Position numbers and translations under genes: made by a program. A stretch of 60,000 nucleotides of DNA from Tubulanus polymorphus. Its lineage: Eukaryota; Nemertea; Palaeonemertea; Tubulaniformes; Tubulanidae. Shown here piece after piece: positions 26,301-39,547 of this stretch (position 1 is its first letter; every line of letters begins with the position of its first letter). The DNA is taken from NCBI RefSeq assembly GCF_964204645.1, contig NC_134029.1, forward strand, positions 2,243,001 through 2,303,000, read 5' to 3'. The notes below the pieces were generated by a model that saw only the letters and a list, made by a program, of their open reading frames with translations, was not told the DNA's origin and did no database searches.

Positions 26301-28950
26301 ACAGCTATGGATGTAAACAACTTGGAGAAAATACATTTTCATCATTCATATCATTACCAGTCTGTATAGATAGACTATGATCGGTGTATTAATGTGAAGC
26401 TTCAAATCAACGGTCAAGTAAACATTTCTCTCTCGAAAATTATATATTAGCAACGCATTGTATATTCTAATGTAACATTCTGGTGTTTCTTACCAAAACC
26501 GATCTGGCTGATTCGCTCCTAAGAATTGTTCTATAAGGTTGGCTTCAGAGCGTAATCAAATACCGGTCATTCGGTACCACCTGAAATTCAGCATTAGACG
26601 CTGAATTGCTCTTTTCGATGTCTTTATTGCCTCCTTCAGGATTTTTATTATTCTTCCATCAAAGAACGCCGGAATAATCGTGGACTCTGGAATACCGCGT
26701 ATATTCAGATTGGACATTCTTCGGTCAAAAATGTGTAACTGTTGTTTTAGTTAACCGGTATTTTAGGAGCCTACTGTACACCGTATTCACCGCAGATCTT
26801 CTATTCTGCTCTGTTGTGTTTAGCTTTTATATCATCATTTGCTAAACTTTCATTCTGTCGGTTTGCGCGCAGTTTCTGTATACCGACGCAAAGGTTGGTT
26901 TCGAACGTTGTAAACCAATGTAGCCTTTTAACTGCGAAACATGATCAAGTAGAGGTTTTTTTAAGCGCGAATGACAAAACTCATCGAACTCTTACAAGCA
27001 AAGCTAAAAACCAACGCGCGAAATGATGTACGGCGCTGTCGTTACAGCAGTAGCGATTGTTCCTTCTCTACACTACCTCTAAAGAGGAACGGTGTAGGTT
27101 TCTAAAGCTCTATTCGCCGGAGAAAGAAATCTACCATTAGAAAAAAATTCCCTTTGAAATCGTATTTGGAGGAGTAAAGCGTATCGCGTGTTGTACAGAT
27201 TGAGTTGATGATGGTTGAATATAACAGCGACTGAGAGGATGAGCTGCGATTGGTGATTATGGAAGTTGCTTATCGAAACAATGTTTTCTTTAGTTGGCTT
27301 TCATTTTAAAACGGCTTCAAATATTAGTCGTTAAGTTTGATCGCGCACAAGATCATTACTATTTTCGTTATTGTTATCAACAACAGTACCGGGGTATAGT
27401 TGAAATCCGTTTTAACGACATTTTTTTTTTATCTTAAAATAGGAATTGTCCCTGTTGTTTATTTGGTTTGTAAATTTCGTTAGATTTTTTGATTGAGTGT
27501 CCCTTACAGACCCACCACACCTGCTGGGAGCGAAACAGGGGGTTTGATTTTGAAATCGGAAATCGAAGTACAGATATAGTTGTTTGCTCGGCGGTCTAAT
27601 TTACAGAATTTTCTTTTTTAAATCGACGTACATAATTGGAAATTCGGTTCCGGTTCATTTAAACAATCTTTTTTAATGCATATAGCGCTCACTTAACGCC
27701 AACATTCTTTGAGAAGAAATCTCACTCAATTTCAATGAAAATACCAATATTTACAACGCCAATTTCGTTGGGCTCCTAACGATGGCATTACAACGGGCCT
27801 TGATTCTCGACTCGAGCATCATCCTGTTTACTAAGATTCATTATTTGTCGTAAAACATTCAAATATCAGAATGAAATTTAATCTGGTCTGTTATCAATGC
27901 GATTTCATGAATTTCTCGCTTCTGATGCGATACGAAATCCTGGAAATTCGATAACTAGGAATTTTGAATAATTTGAGAATTCCATCACGGTGCTATTACT
28001 CACCTTATATTTTGCTCGGATTCAGATTTCCGATAAACTGTTAGTATTCACATTGGCAACATTTCAATTCATATAGCCGACTAATTTAACATGGCCGCGG
28101 GCCAGTCGGCAAAAGTCAGTTTTCTTGGCAGTGCATGGGCGGCAAAAAGAAATTTTCATCATGCAATTGTAAAACGTGGATTGTGTAATTTTCTTTTCTG
28201 GCGTCTTTTATTATATGATTGCCGCGAGGTTTATTGTGTTGTAACTCGTCAGTGTTTGTCTTGGTGTCTAGTTATCACTAGGTTCCTAAAGTCTACGTTG
28301 ATCGCGCAATGTTTCTCGAGCTTAAGGCTCTAATCTCTCAATAAAAAGGAACCGCCGTGAACCCCAGGTGCGTTCGCGTACATCGTACAGTTCTGTCAAT
28401 ATTTCTTTCAGGGATTCTTTTACCAGTCATCGACGAGACGCGTTGAAAAGACACGTCGGACATAATCAAAATACGCGCACAGTGACTCAAAGACAAGAAA
28501 ATCAGTAACGAGTAAAAAAATCTCGTATTTCTCGATAATTAATCGTCAAGTGTGTATACACACGCGACAACTAACTATAATGTCAACAACACCTCAAACC
28601 CGATGTTATTATTTGATATGAAGGCCGATACGTCGTGTTTTATCGTATTAGATCTTTTAAATATTAACAGCGAATCGATGTGTAATATCGGTTAATTATA
28701 GCGTACAAGAGACATTTACAGTCGAGTAGTCGAGCCGAGTCAGTATGTCTGACGACTTTCCGAAAATCATTAACTGGCGTAAAAACTTCTAATTGATAAT
28801 ATTATAGATTTCAGTTTCTTCAGAAGCAAGTGTGTTGCGACTTCTCAGCGGGAACACAACCTATTTGGTTAGGGATACGCGAGGCGTTCGGGTAACTAGC
28901 TACTTATTCATTGCTGACACTTGGTCGGTGGTGTTGTCTGTTCCTTCAGG
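17353..28950. other. no recognisable gene
   Basis: If the exon at 17023-17352 is real, the start of this stretch is its intron. I see no domain-bearing frame. Short AT microsatellites occur at about 19493-19513 and 19898-19918. A frame at 22191-22412 (ATG to TAA, 73 codons) is open but unrecognised and overlaps a longer minus-strand frame, so neither is called. The segment 24300-24637 is free of ATG and contains initiator-like sequence, which is a weak hint of a leader exon or promoter. Confidence 0.5.
18407..18426. other. 20-bp perfect palindrome
   Basis: The sequence tggatcggatatccgatcca equals its own reverse complement over all 20 bases. No known element surrounds it. It may be a dimeric protein binding site or chance. 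Confidence 0.6.
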
Positions 28951-29009
28951 GTGTGGATCTCGTTCGACGCAACAGACCTTTCCACAGGCTGTTACTTATT
29001 CTAAAAAGT

Positions 29010-29185
29010 AGCAAAACTGTCAACCAAAAAACAACAACCATTTGGCAAAGCCCTTAACATTCGAAACAAGCCCCAACAATGGCTATTTCGGTGCTAAAAA
29101 TAGGCTAAATCCAGCCTAGCCTGGACTCGAACCCTAAACCTCAGCTTCCTATCCCAACATATTAACAACTACACCAACGAGCTGT
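29010..29185 (-). repeat. tRNA-derived SINE
   Basis: Read on the minus strand, the head starts gctcgttggtgtagttgtta (A-box-like, 29164-29178 on +), followed about 45 bases later by ggttcgagtcc, an exact polymerase III B box (29123-29133 on +). That spacing is tRNA-like. The acceptor and T stems do not pair fully, so it is not a functional tRNA. The sequence then runs on as a non-tRNA body containing tttagcctatttttagcac and ends in a T-rich tail near 29010. The outer limits are estimates. Confidence 0.65.
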
Positions 29186-29945
29186 TGATAGACCTAAGCA
29201 AGTTTGTATGATAAGCGTGTTGACCATTTAGTTGTGGTGACCAGTCAGGTGTGATGATCTAAAACTAAGCGCTGTCATTCCCTGATTACAAGAGTTTCTT
29301 TGGGACCATTTATTGGCCCTGTGACTACAGGTTCTTTGTAGAAATGTATAGAGAGACACAGCTGAATAGCTGCAACGCACCGTTATAAATCGAACCGGTC
29401 TAAATTGTCCGGTATTGCCTAACCTTTTAAACCTGGTTATAGAGAGTATCGACAATCGTTACGACGATATATAAATCATTGTGTATTTCATCTCGCGGGA
29501 ATTCCATTGATAAACCCTTCGGCAGCACTTCTCTACGTGAACACCGTTCGCTAAGTCACCATCTAAATTATTTAGCTGAATTTCATGCATGCGCGCACTA
29601 AAACTGACGTATTTGGATATTTTTTACGCGATGCGTTCACTGATTCGCTTGGCTGCACGCGCGCGTTACACATTATAGAAATCTCGGATTAATGGCCCAT
29701 GAGTTTCAGTTAAAAGCTCTATTGCGTCTAGCCTTCCCTCGGTTAAATCCCCATCAGTTCATTCGAACGGTGTAATTTTATGGTGGTTAATCTGTATTTG
29801 ATTGCTAAGGAAATCTGAAATTTTAAATTGCATAACGTCACCATTATCTGTAGATTTATTATCGTAATTCACGACAACGCTCGTGTACATGTAACTGAGT
29901 TCTTTGAATCAGTTTAATTTGAATATTGATGAATATGATATACAG

Positions 29946-30047
29946 GTTTGTTTGTTTGTTTGTTTGTTTGTTTGTTTGTTTGTTTGTTTGTTTGTTTGTT
30001 TGTTTGTTTGTTTGTTTGTTTGTTTGTTTGTTTGTTTGTTTGTTTGT
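29946..30047 (+). repeat. (GTTT)n microsatellite
   Basis: About 25 uninterrupted copies of the tetranucleotide. Frames on both strands through it are repetitive artefacts (for example a Thr-Asn-Lys-Gln repeat on minus). It is followed at about 30067-30108 by an imperfect TATATG/TATATA run. Confidence 0.95.
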
Positions 30048-31058
30048 CTTTAGATGCTCGTGCATTCGATATATATGTATATATATATGTATATATAAAT
30101 ATATATAGCTAAAGGAAAAATATCATGTTTCGTCCTCGCCTCTCCTTTGAATCGAAATCCATATATTTCTCTCTGAAGTTCAAAACTTTTCCATCTATGC
30201 GTTCAGTTTTATTTTCATCCGATTAGAAATCAATGTTAGAGGCTGACTCCAGTATGTTTGTCATCTGATGTGTTTCATGCAATATTGTGTATGCATATTT
30301 CTATTTTGAATGATAGACGTTTCGATGATTGATTCTATGGTGGTGATAAACCGTCTGTTATACCACAATATATATCATCGTTTTAAGGCTGAGTCATTTT
30401 AGTTAAAATGTTGTCGCAAATTTTGCAATGAATGTTTCATCGATTCAAGAAGAATACGCGTCATTCGGGACGTTTTATATTTCCATTTTGCCTTTGAGAA
30501 ATGATCTCTCACGGAATGAGATTTTGGTCCGTTTTAATAGTGGTCAAGCAAAACATTTCATTTATTCATTCTAACATTATATGTATTGTTACCACTATAA
30601 GATGTAATACAGTGTATATTTATTTGTATTTTACAAGAAAAAATAATCTAAAATGAATTTATCGATTCAAAGCTCTAGACTTTGATGTCGAAATATGACG
30701 TATATTTTAGCCGACCAATCGGCTACATCGCGGTATCGATTCAACCAATGAACATATATCTTTAACCTAAAACTCTACGTCATTGATTAATTGATGAGCA
30801 GACAGATTCTAATTTTAGTCTCGTATCTATATAGATTATTGTTTGTTTATGGATAACAAATAACGTATAGACGCATGCCTAGTCTGAGAATCCAGTATTT
30901 AAGAATGCATGGTAGTCGTTAGTTTGTTCATGGACTCTAAAACGACTTCGTTTTTGAGTCCATGGTTCGTTGAATCAAACGAAGTATTTAGCCCTCCCCC
31001 AAACAGAATTTCTCGAATGCGGAATTTAGAAATCTCCTCACCATCTCCACTTAATACT

Positions 31059-31358
31059 ACCAGTCCCCAGGGCTCCATCTCCCTACCACCAGTCCCCAGG
31101 GCTCCATCTCCCTACCACCAGTCCCCAGGGCTCCATCTCCCTACCACCAGTCCCCAGGGCTCCATCTCCCTACCACCAGTCCCCAGGGCTCCATCTCCCT
31201 ACCACCAGTCCCCAGGTCTCCATCTCCCTACCACTAGTCCCCAGGGCTCCATCTCCCTACCACCAGTCCCCAGGGCTCCATCTCCCTACCACCAGTCCCC
31301 AGGGCTCCATCTCCCTACCACCAGTCCCCAGGGCTCCATCCCCCTACCACCAGTCCCC
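31059..31358 (+). repeat. 29-bp minisatellite, ten full units
   Basis: Ten complete 29-base units beginning accagtccccagggctcc and ending ctccctacc start at 31059 and step by exactly 29, with a partial eleventh at 31349. Variant units are at 31204 (G to T), 31233 (C to T) and 31320 (T to C). Because 29 is not a multiple of three and no unit has a stop in any + frame, a 205-codon frame (30909-31526) spans the array and cycles through all three readings. I regard that frame as a by-product, not a gene. The low divergence points to recent expansion or homogenisation. Confidence 0.95.
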
Positions 31359-31678
31359 TCTCTGCCCTGTCCTTCGCTGCTAATTATCTTACGACAAAAG
31401 AATCTGGTTGTAATCGATATAAAACTTGGTGATGGCGTCGTCAATCGTCGTATCGTAAACAAACATTACAGCATGGTGTTATTAAATGCCGGTGTGCCAG
31501 TATACAGTAACTATACACTCAGCTGAAAATGCGTAATTTTTTCGCACACAAAGTCAACAAGATTTGCCTTTATTGGACCTGACTTTGAAACCACGTGACT
31601 GTAGGAGAATCGATGATTATTTCACGCCGTAAGAATTACTAAAAATCTTGGAAATCTCTGAAATCGGCCTTCAGTAGA

Positions 31679-31720
31679 GGTTATACACGTGACGTTACAA
31701 TGCGTCATATTGACCGTCTA
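31679..31720 (+). repeat. fragment related to the MITE-like element at 8.1 kb
   Basis: The blocks cacgtgacgt, gcgtcatat and gaccgtc occur here in the same order and spacing as at 8104-8140, with substitutions between them. No matching right end is evident, so this is a diverged or truncated copy. Confidence 0.5.
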
Positions 31721-34700
31721 ACCGATGTGTAAGACGGCTATCGCGGAAAATATGACGTTGTGAACGATACGTGGTCTTTCAGGTCTAAAATGCGACCCTG
31801 ACTTTCGATATGAAAGCTGAAGTGAAGTCTCCGCGAGTCTGAACAGTAAAACTGCAGCGTGTATATAGAAATGCGATCTCCCGAGGGAACAAAGAGAAAG
31901 AAGATATTATACAAAAAAAGTTTCATGTTTCGAATGTGGACAGGCGTGAGAAATTAAAATCCCAGATATTTCTGCGACTGTTGAATTAATACCGTCTCAA
32001 ATAGCAAGTTGTGTATACGTAATGTGTTTTTGCTGTAATTGAAAGTTTGCCATTATGTTGACACATTACACAGTTAACTGACGGTGAAAGTGTCTTTCTA
32101 TCTTGTCAATTGTTCCTATTCAGAGATGGATGACATCGAAGCTAAAAAGGTCATTATTTCTTGACTTCGTGAATAATCAAATGATGGATTGAGGTTTCGT
32201 CGAATAGATACCGCGTCGTTTTCACTTCAATTTGAAGACGTTTGGTGGAACCGAAATTACCAACTACGAAATATCAATCATATCAAATTACAAAATGTCA
32301 AAATTCTGGCCAGTTACTCATAGCTGTATTATCGCATCACATAATTTGAAATTGTATAAAGGTCGCCCCAAAAGCCTGTAATTAGAATGATGTATATAGC
32401 TGTTAACTGCATTTGGTGTGTTGTATCTAGGGGGTTAGGTGTTACTTCTACACTTTCCAGGCTGTTATTGGAAAGTCAGTCGCTCTTAGCGAAATGAAAT
32501 TAAAAATGTTACTACGAGGCTCGTAAAAAACTTCCCTACGTCACATTCGCGCGTGAATATCTACAGATGAGATCTTTTCCTATGAAGCGATGAAATGAAC
32601 CATTTTTATTTTTGAATCTTGTCTAAAATCTATTTCATAGCGAGAGATTAATCAAAGAACTGACGTTTGTTTTTGAAGCTGACTTCGTAAGGTTTTTATC
32701 GCTGTTTACCGTAAAAAAGCGAAAATAAAAAATGAGTTGTTTTGCTTAAATTTCAGGTTTCATTCGTAAGAGAAAAAGTTCAAAATGAACTAAAAGTCGT
32801 TTCATTGCTTCTGTTCGTTTGCTGTTTACAACCGACCTATCTTGATCCATAACTTACCATCCATCAATAGATCAGAGGAATCTAATTCTGATGTTCGCTG
32901 TTCTAGAATTTTTTGATTGTACTTCGAAAATCCATAGTTTTGTAGTGAACTCTGTGTTAACTCTAATGACTCTTGGTAAAAATCTATAAACCACTATATA
33001 TTGCATCGTCGCTTGAAAAATCTATTTTATGCACATTTAAGTGCATAATCACTGGAAATTTCTAAATGTTTTAACATTGATCTCGACTTCGCGGTTTGAA
33101 TCATAATAACAAATAGTTATATAGTTTTAACAGTAAAAACCGTGGACCTTCCTCGTCACGAAACGTCTCCGAAACCTGTCGCGTATTTGATTCCAATCGC
33201 GTTTGTTCAATAAATCTTCGTGATGTTTAAATTGACTTTCAATGTTTGACAAATTGATTACTCGTCGCAGCCGTTTCTCAAATATGATTTAAACTTGTCA
33301 TGCGTAGTTTTAATCGAGTTGTAGTGATTATTCTCCCTAGTCGCTCTGTGATTAACCTGCAGCCAGTTTCAGTCGATTAGCTATAGAGATATATGTTGTT
33401 TATTCTATTCGTAATGTGTACATTACAACAAGCCATGTTTTAAATAATCAAAACTTTCTAAGCCTTATCACTATATAAGCTATAGGCGTGGGGATCCCAG
33501 TACCATATTCGGGGACCAAGAGGTCGTTTCAAAGACTATATAAAACTTCCTTAAATCATGACTAATAACCCGAACTATGAAACGGGTTCCCGATATCTTC
33601 GGCTGCATCTACGAGCAATTAGATAGCTCGTAGGTTGCATGAACCCAAAATATTGAGATTGGAAGATATCGAATTAAACCCGCTTGATCACAGCAGCTGC
33701 AGTATTTCTGATCAAAACATTAAGACGAGAGGTTTCGTCGGTTTATATAAAGACACGAGTTCCCTTTTTAATGATCTTTGTGAACGATGTTTTTAGATCG
33801 AATTTCTTGGCAGCAACGAAATGATATTTGAAGTTACGCTGTCTTTTGAAGATTTTATAGTCAGATTGTTTGTTATCAATGGCGCCCGCGATTCCCTGAA
33901 GATGTTTTGATGTAATCTTCCTTTACAAACCACCACGTTGTCTCGTAGGCTTCTTTACGAAGGTCAGGACTCTCATTAAGGACTTTCAAAAATTCATTTT
34001 ATAGTCATTTGATATCATGTCATCGTGCCTGCTGTATTCAGTATATTCCGATGCGTTAAAGTGGTTTTAGTTGTCGCTCAGAGGCAATGGAGAGATTTAT
34101 TTCATAAAAGCCTATTAATTCAAAACCGATTTGCAGCGATCGTCTACCTATATTCGGAGTACGTCTTTATTATGACAGAAAATAGATGGATATTTTTTTT
34201 CGAATATATGCTCGGTTTTGTTGCGCGCTAATGCAGCGCTTGTGGTTCTGATCGAAAGATCTAGAAGTGACAGAAGTTGAATTCCCCCGAAGGAAATGTT
34301 GACGAAACAATCCATAATAACATGACTACATGTAATAAAACACAATAGCGCATTGCTTACTTCATCCATTAACGTGATATTTACCTCACCCGCGGGGCTG
34401 AAAATGGTATTCGTATATTTTCAGTGAATCTTTGTCTACTCTTTTTCTTGCGTAAAACATTGCTGGAGAAGTCGACTGCCATTTCAATCATCGGGGGCCC
34501 CAGGTCCCGGTTAAGGTTTAAGATTAGTTGCGATCGACAACTCGCAACTTTTTTCTTTCACTATGAGAAAGAAAAGATACGTTCTCGTGTTCAAATATAA
34601 TTCGCTCGGTTATAGGAAAAAAGGACGCTTAACTCTGATTACGTGGCCTGATCTCCCTTTACATATACACTTACTGCAGGATAGGCTGAAATTAGATTAG

Positions 34701-35673
34701 GAAATAATGATTAAGCCTTGAATAATTCAAGATACTATTTGTGATAAATTGAGATCGTGGATTTGTGGTCAATAAAACCATGCGCTTTCGGGAGGCGCTA
34801 TTCTGCTTCATACGTAATTAATTTGGTGGATATCACGTTCAAGAATCTCACCAGATACTTGACTGTCGCAGTTGTAATTACGGATTACGATTTACAGCGA
34901 ATTGCTATATGTCGGCAGTAAATCTGCCGCCCTCATCGACGCTACTGCTGCGCTCAGAGATGCGGTTATTTTCACTAGTCGTGTTGGTTTTTTGTCGATG
35001 ATAATCCGCTTTACACGTGTCTGTCAGCCAGGAATGTGTGAGGAAACGATACAACGACAATCTCTTCGACCCATTTCAACAATTTCTTTTCACATTCCAT
35101 AGATTTTCTTTTACAGATGGGCACAGAATGCATTTCGCAGCTCAAGTTCCGCTTTGAGTGAAAAAGAGTTAATCTCCAATGCCTCTTTTAACCTATTAGT
35201 CAGACCGTTGAACTCTTTGGAACTGGGTCCTGAATTTGAATATTTCCTCACCCCTAACCCCCAGTGTTCTCGAGGTGAGCCGGACGAGAATTTGTGGCTA
35301 TATTCTCGGTTGTACGGTGAGACTCCGGTGTACATATATACAATACATTAAGCCTTTGTTGCCGGAGACTTTATTGAATTGAGCGACTTTTTCAAGCTGT
35401 CTATCGATTCTCATCGATAATTGAATAGCTCGACAGAATAGACATACGACGGGTAACCATCGTGTATTCACTAACACCACCATCACCACCATCACCAGCG
35501 TTCATAGGATGTTCGGCTACATCAGTACGAACTGAATTAACTCTCGCGAAACGACGACTTACATCGTCTCTGCCGCTCACTCGATTCAAACATGTTACTG
35601 ACAAGCAATCAACCGAGTCATTTATAGGTACACTAGCTTATCTTCTGCGGCCCCGCGGAAACATTCACAATTA

Positions 35674-35745
35674 TGATTAGTTCCCCGCCAGTGTCTAATT
35701 GCGGCGCTGGTCTAATTCTGTGAATTAATTGGACGATTAACCTAG
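35674..35745. promoter_or_regulatory. cluster of TAAT cores, possible enhancer
   Basis: Within about 70 bases there are two gtctaatt repeats, an attaatt palindrome-like site and gattaac, the type of cores bound by homeodomain proteins. AT-rich DNA produces such sites by chance, so this is a weak suggestion. It lies about 4 kb upstream of the protocadherin main exon. Confidence 0.15.
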
Positions 35746-37430
35746 CTGACCATCGCTGTCAATCATTACTGACTGTTTAGTATTCGGGACGTTGTGCGTC
35801 AGTGTCAGCGGTTCGCAATCTGCCTCGACAGTCGACAAATCTGCGGTCACAGGCTACAATAATCATGATTAACTTCCCGGGGATCCAGCACCCGAACTCT
35901 GACACTGTTTTGACATAAATTCTCGCGGTTAAGGCAAAGAAGAAATTTATCGTCGATGAAGGTCCATCGCTAACCCCTCGCCGTGGTCCATTTATTCGAA
36001 ACCGTTTTAACGAGTGTCGAGATCTCACGATCGATCCTCGCTAGTCATACCCCGCATTAATCTCGCCTCAGAGCCTTCTTTTACTCTGCCCTAGTACTCT
36101 GGAATATTTTACCTTAGTCTAATCAAATCCATCAATCGATTAACAATAAAATCGAAGAAATTGCATCCAACGAATTGAGAAATTGCGCCAAAGGATCAAC
36201 TCGAAATAAAGACGGATGTTCGACACGTTGTGTTAACTCTCGCTCGTCGTTACTTCTATATATCCGCTTTGACCTATCATTTGATGAGATGGCAAAAATT
36301 TCTTAATCAAAATTCCCATCCCCTGATATCACATAAAACATATTGCGTAGTTTTTGACATCAGCGAATGCAGAAATAGTTTATGACTTTTCCCTGACCTC
36401 CTGTTACTGATTCATCGTATTAACTTCATCGAGGACTCAACAAAAATATCAGCAAAGGATAAAAGTGTAGTTGATAAGGAATTAGCCAGGTCTTGTACGA
36501 GAGTATATCGGGGGTCACATTATACACGTATCATGTTGATGGTGATCGTCTCGCCTCTGATTTGTCAATTAAGATGATTTATTTCGCTATTATACCGTTA
36601 TTAACTGTATTAAGCGAATGATTACCAGGGAGGCATGAATCACGCGCGGTTTGATGGGTCAACAACTTAATTTGCGATCGTAATTTTATTTATGAGTAAA
36701 AACAACAAAAATTGTGCCCTAGGTATTTGATCAAATGTGTAAAAATTGGAGGCAGTTCAGCATGCAGTGTAAGGCGATCTTAGTATAGCCAATAATATTG
36801 AGACCAGTCCTATGATTCAAGATCATTGCCTTTTTGGACCTCAGTCGAGATTTTTAACCGGGCACAGGTTTGTATATTGGTGGTATTTGACTTCGATTCA
36901 ACATATTTAGATTACTCACAGACTCTTGCGCGTATAGTCGTATTTGAATAGTTGGTGTTAGACACAGCAGTTTAGAATTTATAATCTATAAATTATTGGG
37001 TTTTTGTCTCTTTATTCTTACACGTACGAGCATCGTGACAGGTGTTACTGACACTTCAAAATGTTTATCTTTTCCATAACGGCTGCTAGTACAATCTTAC
37101 GCGTGTCTATGGATTGATATCTGATGATGGTTCATATTAAATTCATATTCATATGAAACACGTTTTCATAACGACAATTTTCACCTATGTCAAGCGCGCT
37201 AATATTCTATCTATTAATGTAGTATGTATCTAATTAGAGTTACGTAGATAATATTCAAGTTTCACAGTTGTGAATTAGATTAATCTCTAATGGATGAAAA
37301 TTAAATCAATTACGGTACATTTCAACAACTGCGGGTTCAGTATTACTGAATGTATATTTAAATAAATGAACGATGAAACATTCATTACAGCGCACTGATA
37401 TAGATATGCTGAGAAAAATATGCAAGCTGA

Positions 37431-37458
37431 GGGGGGGGGGAGGGGGGATTGTTTGGGG
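37431..37458 (+). other. G-run, potential G-quadruplex
   Basis: Ten consecutive G, one A, six G, then a further gggg after a short spacer. This satisfies the usual four-run rule for G-quadruplex DNA on the + strand. It lies about 2.1 kb upstream of the protocadherin main exon. Confidence 0.6.
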
Positions 37459-39547
37459 TCGTGGCTACAAATAGCACGTGCATGTTGTAAAAATAAACTA
37501 ATATTTTGAACAGTAATCATCAGGATTCAGTTTTACAGTTGCGGTTTTACAGTTTACAGTTCAGTTTGAAAAGGTAAAAGAAGCCCATTTTAAATTGCTG
37601 ACTACGGGTTCAATGTATGATGATGTATATTATTAGATGACGTAACATCTCACACCTCTCTGTGTTTAGATATATGATGAATAAACTCACCCGGAGATTG
37701 CGTTATTGAATTGTTTACCGAGAGAATGACAGGTTGAACGATAACGACTCTTTGCTACCTGTTAATGACACTTGAATTAATGAATTTATCCATTAAAATC
37801 TGACAGTTCTCTTCATACATACACTCACTATGTATATATAGCTGTATACACATGTATAAATGAATTGTTTCAATGTATATTCAGAAATTGGATTTTCAGA
37901 TGAATTTTGCTAAAATATATATAACCGTTTTAAGTGCGTTCAAAACAGCTGTGGGTACTTATTGTGGCTATTATTTTCATCATATCGTGGGTTTTCCAAT
38001 TCGGTTATAGATGGTAATTTGTCTATGGAAACCAACATGGCACCCACGAATTTTAGACTTTTTCCTACAATTTTCGTCGTATTTTGTCCTTTTACCAAAC
38101 GTTAGACATTTCTGGAATAATTATGTCTGCTTATCTTTGAACAAACTGCAGATGTGATTTTTGTACATATCTTACAGCAGTTACAGCACCCTAACATTAC
38201 CCTCCATACAGCCAGCCTTTCATCTTTCACTCAAATTATTGTCCGTCGATTCTAAGACATGACCAATCAAACGCGTTATTGAATATTAGAATCGGCGTCT
38301 AATACCTTACAGCTATCATTCGGGTTCACAGAGCTTTTCATCTTCGGAATAATCTTATAACACAAACTATAATTCACATAAAACGCATCATTTGGTCGCG
38401 CGATGGTAAAAGTGACTGCGGTTTTTTTTGCCAATATTCACGACGAGTGTATTGGCAAACATAACCTGTACCGCGTATAGTCGATTGTAAAGTGGTTGTA
38501 AAGAGTACTCGGTTCGTATTAGCGGTTATAATACTCGTGAGTTATCCTATGACTGGGACCTATTGACCGATACTCTGATAAATTGCTAGCGGCGGACCGG
38601 GCAGCAAATAAAAACGCATTGAATCAAATTTGTCAGTTTGCTGACCGTTCGGACATCGATGTCGATGATGCTCTAAATCTCCGCGGTAATTGCTTCATTT
38701 AATACATTGTCATATTTACCCGATGCCACTGTTAGCTTTGATAAGGCCAGGTTTTTGCCATCTCGCTCATAAGTGCGCAGAAACAGCCCTCCACTAAAGC
38801 GATGTCTGCATTCCAGATGAAAACGCAGGAAATTGGATTAGGCGTCTTCATTCGATTATTTCTGGAGGTGGTTCGCCATGAAAAATTCGTTATTCGTTTA
38901 GCGAGATGTACTGCGCATTAAACCGTGATACCCATACCATCGTGCAGGTCATCGCAGTAAGCCGAGATACCGATAGGACCATGCTGGTCATTTCAGTTCT
39001 CCTCAATACAGTCTCACAAAATTATCTTCGTTTATAAGTTTTTGTTTTCTATAACCCTATTTCTGAACATTGAATGCAGTAAACTACACGTTATTCGGTT
39101 GTATAAGGGCTGTTGGAATCAAGGAACTCGATAGCGTTGTTGAGAGTGCTGTAAAGATTTCACTTGAGTTAACAATCAGGGAAATACAAAGTTTCTCCAT
39201 ACGTAATAAGTAATAGTTTAGTAATATACATCGACATGAGCGGTTTACCGAGTTGAGAATCATGGAAATGGAAAGATTTTCAAAAAACGTTAGTGTTCAC
39301 CGACTTTAACGAATCAGGCAGAGTCTACACACGAATACAACCATGGACGTATAAACGACGTTTATAAGTCTATGATAACAACTTTAAGAATATAAACTAT
39401 AATTAGACGTGCTTGTTTAAATGGAGCCCGCTGCGGGGTTATTTCACCACATATCTTCTTTAGGAACGGATTCGTTTTAGTTTTGATCGCGCCCGATTTT
39501 TATGTCTATTTCAGAAAAAGCAAATATAAATCAATGATGATATTCTT

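Larger units (their letters stand above)
31721..39547. other. no recognisable gene; upstream of or intronic to the protocadherin
   Basis: No domain-bearing open frame is visible. Some segments look like unannotated regulatory DNA, for example 35674-35745, where several TAATT/ATTA cores cluster. A G-run is listed separately. Part of this stretch is probably the first intron of the protocadherin gene, because the main exon starts at a splice acceptor. Confidence 0.5.

Noticed and set aside
15236-28997. Shared ccacaggctg(c/t)ta motif at 15241 and 28981
   Set aside because: Similarity covers only about 20 bases, too short to call a repeat family.
29120-29185. Functional tRNA gene
   Set aside because: A and B boxes are present but the acceptor and T stems do not pair, and the sequence continues into a SINE body.
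29859-30108. Thr-Asn-Lys-Gln repeat peptide and its plus-strand partner
   Set aside because: Translation of the GTTT microsatellite.
29946-31358. CRISPR-like array
   Set aside because: The repeats are direct tandem units without unique spacers, in eukaryotic DNA.
30909-31526. 205-codon Pro/Ser-rich protein
   Set aside because: The openness comes from a 29-bp minisatellite with no stops in any + frame; flanking codons are unrecognisable.
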